A stretch of DNA of 64,000 bases from Dipteris shenzhenensis. Taxonomy: Eukaryota > Polypodiophyta > Polypodiopsida > Gleicheniales. Position 1 is the stretch's first letter, and each line of letters begins with the position of its first letter. Of the stretch, positions 23,601-29,600 are shown piece by piece. Below the pieces are notes generated by a model. That model had not been told where the DNA came from. It made no database searches and saw nothing but the letters and a program-made list of their open reading frames with translations. The position numbers and the translations under genes were made by a program. The stretch is taken from assembly GCA_047967505.1 (NCBI GenBank), contig CM106539.1; one strand, written 5' to 3'.

Positions 23601-26600
23601 CCTTCCAGTACAGCATGGATGCTCTGTTCTCTCCCCTCCTATCACACGAGGTCCACCAGGTTATTCGTGAGGATCTACTACAGCTACACACATTTCGGAC
23701 CTGGTTGGGACCGAGTGAACTCCGAGTGAAGCTTAGCTTCTACAGAGATCACTTCTTACATATCACAGCGGAGAGTTTCATTGACCCACCAGGATGCACG
23801 CAGATCCACCTACCCCACTCGCTAAGGGTCTCTCTTGGGCAGTTCCAGGTCTCTTCACACAAACTTCGCATTGAGAGCGGCAGAGCAAAGCGACTACCCA
23901 GGGAGAGGCGCATATGCACAGTGTGTGACATACAGGAGGTTGAGACAGAGGAGCATTTCATCTTCAGGTGTCCTGTTTACTATGAGATCCGAGGGCGTTT
24001 CCATTGCCTCTTCAGGAATAGCTATGGGATTTTGGCCCATTTCCTCTCCTACCCGGACCAGCGGTGTTTGGCAGGTTTCATTCATGAGGCACTTAGACAC
24101 CGCGAGAGGATACACCCAGCACGGAGACAGGAGCAGACTTCTTTCTCGGTTGATCCCTCTCAGAGCTCTATCACGGAGTTCTTTCAGCTAGATCACATGG
24201 ACCCCCACGAGGTGAGGCCTCAACATGACCGTGACCTGGAGCCTGTGACCCGATAGCTCAGACAGAGGGTTGACACACATATCACACTTGGGGACATCCC
24301 CTCCTTGTTTCGAGTCGGAGCCTAACCGGCGGGGGTCACAGTAGCCCTGGTTAGACGTAGAGCTACGACTAGGAGACGTGCCAAGACCGCTCCTCTGAGT
24401 GGCCGACAGCACTCTATTGCCGACTTCATGCCTCCACTGCCTCATCCATCCTGATATCTTGTTGCCGTTGATGATGATGATGCTGAGATCGATATATAGT
24501 CGACCATGGACATGACTATGTTGTACTTAGGACTTTTTTTTTAAACGCAAAAAGTAGTGCTAGTTATATTGCTTGAAAACGAGAGTACAAGAGGGCCTAA
24601 AGGCTAGCGAGCTGTAATCACAAACCGGATACAGCCCGTGGTAACAAAATAATAATTACAAGCCTCTCAGGGCATAATCATCGGGGTGTGGACAAACAGC
24701 CACGGTGGGGGGGAGTAATGCCACTGAAGACTCTGAGCAGAGTGCTGGAAGAACAGCTCTTGATGGTCCCAGTCACGAAGGAAGCGCCGTCTCTTCTCCT
24801 TCCCTGCCCGGGACTCCCCCTGAATCTGATCCCACTGACCCTTGAGCGTGTGAATGATCGTGCTCCAAATGTCTGCTAGGGTCTGGGTAGTAGAAGAAGC
24901 CTGATCTCCTAAGGTCTGCGCGCATCTGGAAGTCCAGATATGCTAGCCTACAATACTCCCTATGATCTCCCAAACTGGGTGCCGAGTCATCGCTCCTGCA
25001 TCAGTCTCTGTCAGATGCCAAGGGAAGCTGTCCATGTATGCCCAGGTGGCCTGCGTGATGAAGAAAACTAGATCCTGCCTAGAGAACTCATAAGCCAAGT
25101 GATGTCCCATCTCGGTGCTGCACCAGCAAACGGCTCCTTAAGTGACCGTCAGGTGCAGCCCTCGCTAAGATCCCCATGACTCCCTTCCACACTGTCTGAG
25201 CATGCGAGCAGCTCCAAAGGCAGTGGTTCAGGGACGACTCCTCCTGAAAACACATCTGGCAGTGCCCCTCCTGCCTCATCTGCCTCAGCCAACTGGTAGC
25301 CCCTTGTGGGCCACCATCCAAAGAAAGTAAGAGATCTTCCTCGGCCGCCAGCTTGCCCAAAGAGTCTTCCAGAATGTGCGAAGAAAAACCAGAGATGTCC
25401 CTTGGGCATACCAACTATGTGCCTGTGTGGGTAGCCTGCGCTGGAGAGCCCCTTTCCAATAAGCCTCGGGAGAACCATTGGAGGGCAGGGATGCGGGTGC
25501 TGAAATACATCAAAGGCACACTTGGCTCCCGGATCCGTAAGAAAACCAACTGACTTATGCCAGTTGATTTTCGCCCCAGCGGCTAGGCAAAAAACCTCTA
25601 AAGACAGTCTCACTCGCTCTAGTGACTCGATAATATCCTGCACATACAGGGCCATGTCATCTGCATACTCGGAGTCCAGAAGTTCTGCATCGTCCCGAAT
25701 AGGGAGGCGCATCCCTCGAAGACCAGTGGTACGGGCTTGTAGGAAGTGAGTCATGGCCTCCGCAAAAAATAGGAAGAGGTAGGGTGCAAGCGGGCAGCCC
25801 TAACGCACCGAGCGCTCCCCCATCCTGCCGCTGATGATAACCTGGCTGGAGGCCAATCTGTAGAGACTAGCAATACCTCTGATCCACTCGTCCGGGAAAC
25901 CGAACCGAGAGAGTGTACCCTCCAAGAAGGACCAGTCTACCCTGTTGTACGCCTTCTCAAAGTCAAGGAGTATGGCAAGGTGCTGGCCACTGTGCTGGGC
26001 CCACTCCGTCGCCTCTGAGAATGTGAAAATGTTGTCCAAAATGCCGCGATCTTGGACAAAACCAGTATGGGTGTCATGGATTAAGTCATGTAGCAGGGGG
26101 CGGATGCGGCTACTGATCATCTTGGCGAGGATTTTATAGGCAGTCGGGAGGAGGGTGATAGGGCGCCACTATCTGATCTCCTGATGGTCCCCCCCTTTGG
26201 GGATGAGACAAATCAAGCCTATCGCAAGGCTCTTTGGCATCTGTCCGCTGGAGAAGATATGCTGGAAGGCTGCGAGCAAGGGCTGGTGGACCAGCTCCCA
26301 GAAGGTGGTGAAGAAAGCTCTAGAGAGCCCATCCTCACCTGGGCATTTCTGCCCATCAATATCGCTCACAACATCCTGCATCTCTGCCACAGTGAAAGGG
26401 GCGAGAAGGGTTTCCCTCATGCTAGGCTGCACGAGCGATGGTGTATACCTCCACACCTCCTCCCTGCATCGGCGGGCACGAGGGTCTGGAGGCTCTTGAT
26501 GGAACAGGGATATGTAGAAATCTGTCGCCAAGTCCCGGACCTTGTCTGGATTTGTCCTGACACTACCATCCTGCGCTCAAAGAGATCGGAGCTGTTCCCC

Positions 26601-29600
26601 TGCTGACTTCTGGCCATGAGTCCTGAAGAACTCTCTGCACATCCTGTCTCCTTTCCTAGCCCAAAAGGACTTGGAAGCATGAAACGAGAACTCTGAGCGT
26701 CGCTGGGTGATCTCCTCTAGCATGGCTCGGGCTCTAACCTCCTGTCCTCTAAGCTCCTCAGAGCCTGGAGAAGACTGCTGCATCCGCTGTATCGAGGCAA
26801 GATCTCGTCTGAGACCCCTCTCCTTCGCCCACCACTGCTGCCTGACCTAAATCGCTTCCTGCTGATAGATGAGACTGGACTCGGCAAGAACCTGAGCTAC
26901 TTGAGCTGCCATATCCCCCATGGGGTCCCAATCCTGCTCCCATAGGTCCACTATCCTGCTGCGGACCACTGCTCTGGAGTAGATGGAGTCTGGGATCCGG
27001 CTTGAGTGTGGAGGTAAGGAGTGAGAGGCTGAGTCCAGGACTAGGATGACTGGGGCATGGTCAGAGAGGGTCGTCCCTGGAACCACTCCTGACTCTCCAC
27101 CTCTGCCTAGCGCCCAATCGTTGACATAGAAACGGTCCAACCGCTCCAGAAGTCTGCTTCCCTCCCTTGTGTAACCCCAAGAGAAGTCCAGACTCCCTGT
27201 CCATCTACAAAAGGAAGGCTCCCTCCAATTGTCCCGACCTCCCACGGCAAACAAGAAGGAGTCCCAATCCGCCTGCTCCGCCTGAGCTATACCGAGGAAC
27301 TTTGGGCCCCGTCCCTGCTGATCCTCTAAAGTCTCAAGATTATTGAAGTCCCCTCCTACAATCCAAGAATCCATCTCTGGTAATAAGTCTGTCAAAGAGC
27401 TCTAGAAAGCGGCTCTCCGTCTGAGGTCGGTTGGGGCATAGATATTGAGGATGCCGATGTAGGATCCCTCAATATTCAAGCCCACCCAAAGCGCTCATCC
27501 TCGGATCAAGGTGCCAAAACGCACACATGTTGAACTAGAGAAGCGTCGATGGAGGTACAGACACCCCCGCTCCTCCCCTGCTCGCCAATCGAAGGTGTGG
27601 GAGTGTCCTATGAGGACCTTCCCACACTTACTGGTCTGAGAAGCCGAAAGCTTGTGTTCCTGCAATAGGAGCACATCTACCCTTCCCACCAAGGCTGGCT
27701 GGAGCTCCTGTCTGAGCACCATCTTCCTGGGGCCGTGAGTTCCTGATGAGTGGAACCCGTTGACGTTCCAAGAGATAACGCGTATACTCATGAAGAGGGG
27801 AGATGGGCCACAAACAGCTGTCTGCTTGCGGTCGATGTCGAGGTGGTTGAAGGATGTCCAGTGTGCAGACGAAGGCGCTTCTATGAGGGTTTCGAAGGAG
27901 AGGCCGGATCATCGGACCCATCCTCTAAAACCTTCAACAGAGGGGAGAGGCCCTTCATCCCATGGTGGTAAGCTCTCTCTAACCAACTCGAAGCCTCCGC
28001 CAGGGAAATACTGTAGAAGCCCGCTACCTCTGAGGTCCTCCAAGGGCGGAGCCCTTCCGCGTAGATCCACTCCAGAGGCGGTCGAATGATGACCAAAAGG
28101 CGGAATCGTTTGGCGCTGTGGCGCCATCTCAGACGAACGTCACCCTCCTTCCACTGCTGCTGAAGAAGCTCTGCTGCTCTGCTACTGATCCAGTCCTGCA
28201 CCTGCTCCTGTGACTGATCTCGAATCGTCTCCCAAACATTTTCATTCGTCCATTGCTCATTCCCGTCACTACCATCATGGGGGGCAAGGACGGACACCTT
28301 ACCCTCCGCCCCCTTTCGGAGGAAAAAAAGATGCTAATGTCTAGGCATGCAGGGAAGGTGCCAATACGAGCTACATCCAAATAATCCCAAGGTCCTGCTC
28401 GGTAAAACTCCAAAGGTAGAGCTCTAGGAGCTGCCCTTGGGTGTGGGGACGAGGATGAGGAGTCAGAACCAGAAAGAGGGGTGCTGGCTGTCGAACGAGC
28501 TAGAGTGGTGCTGGCCATCTGCGGGGAAGGGCCTCTCCCCTCCACTGGGCCAGGAGGGATAGGCGCGGAGGTCTGTGCTGGCTTCGGGGACGCAGGCGGC
28601 GCAGGCAGATGGGGGGGTTCCCTCGGGATCATGCTCGAGGGAGAGGGGGGGGCTGAAACCAAAGGTGCTGGGGGGGATCCCGGAGGGGGGGGAGGTAGGG
28701 GGACCGAGGAGGAGGGGGGAGGGGGGGGGGCGGGGTGAAGGATGAGGGGGAGGCTGGCTGATCTTCTCCTTCCCTTTCTCCTTCCCCTTACCGGTTGGTG
28801 ACCACAGGGGTCTCTTGCTGTAGATGGGAAGGCTTTTTTGGTCCTGTTTTGTTTCCTTTCCGTTTTCTTTTGACCTCAGTCTAGCCTTCCCCTTCGGGAG
28901 GGGGCGTCGATGCCTGGCGGGGGGGATCCTGAGTTGCCTGGATGGGGGCCATCTGAGGTTCTGTCCTTGTGAAGCGAGGGCAGGAGCGCGCCTGGTGTGC
29001 GAAGCCGTGGCATCTCAGACACTGATCTGGGCGACCAGTGACCATAATGCGTTGTGTCACCACACGTGTGTCCGTCTCAATCTCGAACTCCGAGGGGATA
29101 CTCTGCGGATCTAGGACTGCCACTTTGACACGTGGCACCCCTTGGGCTGCCGCCACATCAACGAAGGTGTCCTGCATGAGCCAGCCAAAGTGCGCCCCCA
29201 GGTCCTTGATGATTGGGCGAAGCTCTGTTGCGAGGCCTGGGAAAATGAGGGTAACTGGATGGCGAGGAATGCGGAAGCGGGCATCGAAGTCCGCTACACT
29301 GAAACCCCTATACCATGGGACCATAAGGATGATCTTCCCACCCACAGAAGTAGGGGACTGTCTGACCATATCGCTTGCAGCCTGTGCTGAGGAGAGCTTG
29401 AGCCAGAAGATACCATGTCCCATGAGTGCGACCTCCTCAATGTGGCTGTCCTCAAGGTAGAGGGTGGACTGCAACCAGTCCCTGATGTCTGCTCGTGAAG
29501 GGGCGTAGCCAATGACTCTCCCATAAACGGACGTCTGGGAGAAGTCAGTGGCGGCCTGCTTCACCAAGGAGACCTGATGCTCTGTCAGTGTTATGCGGTA

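Noticed and set aside
24532-24544. T10 tract as a terminator
   Set aside because: It is the A-tail of the minus-strand LINE D, not a transcription terminator.
28480-28740. Gly-rich + strand ORF
   Set aside because: Antisense of the Pro-rich part of LINE D ORF1.
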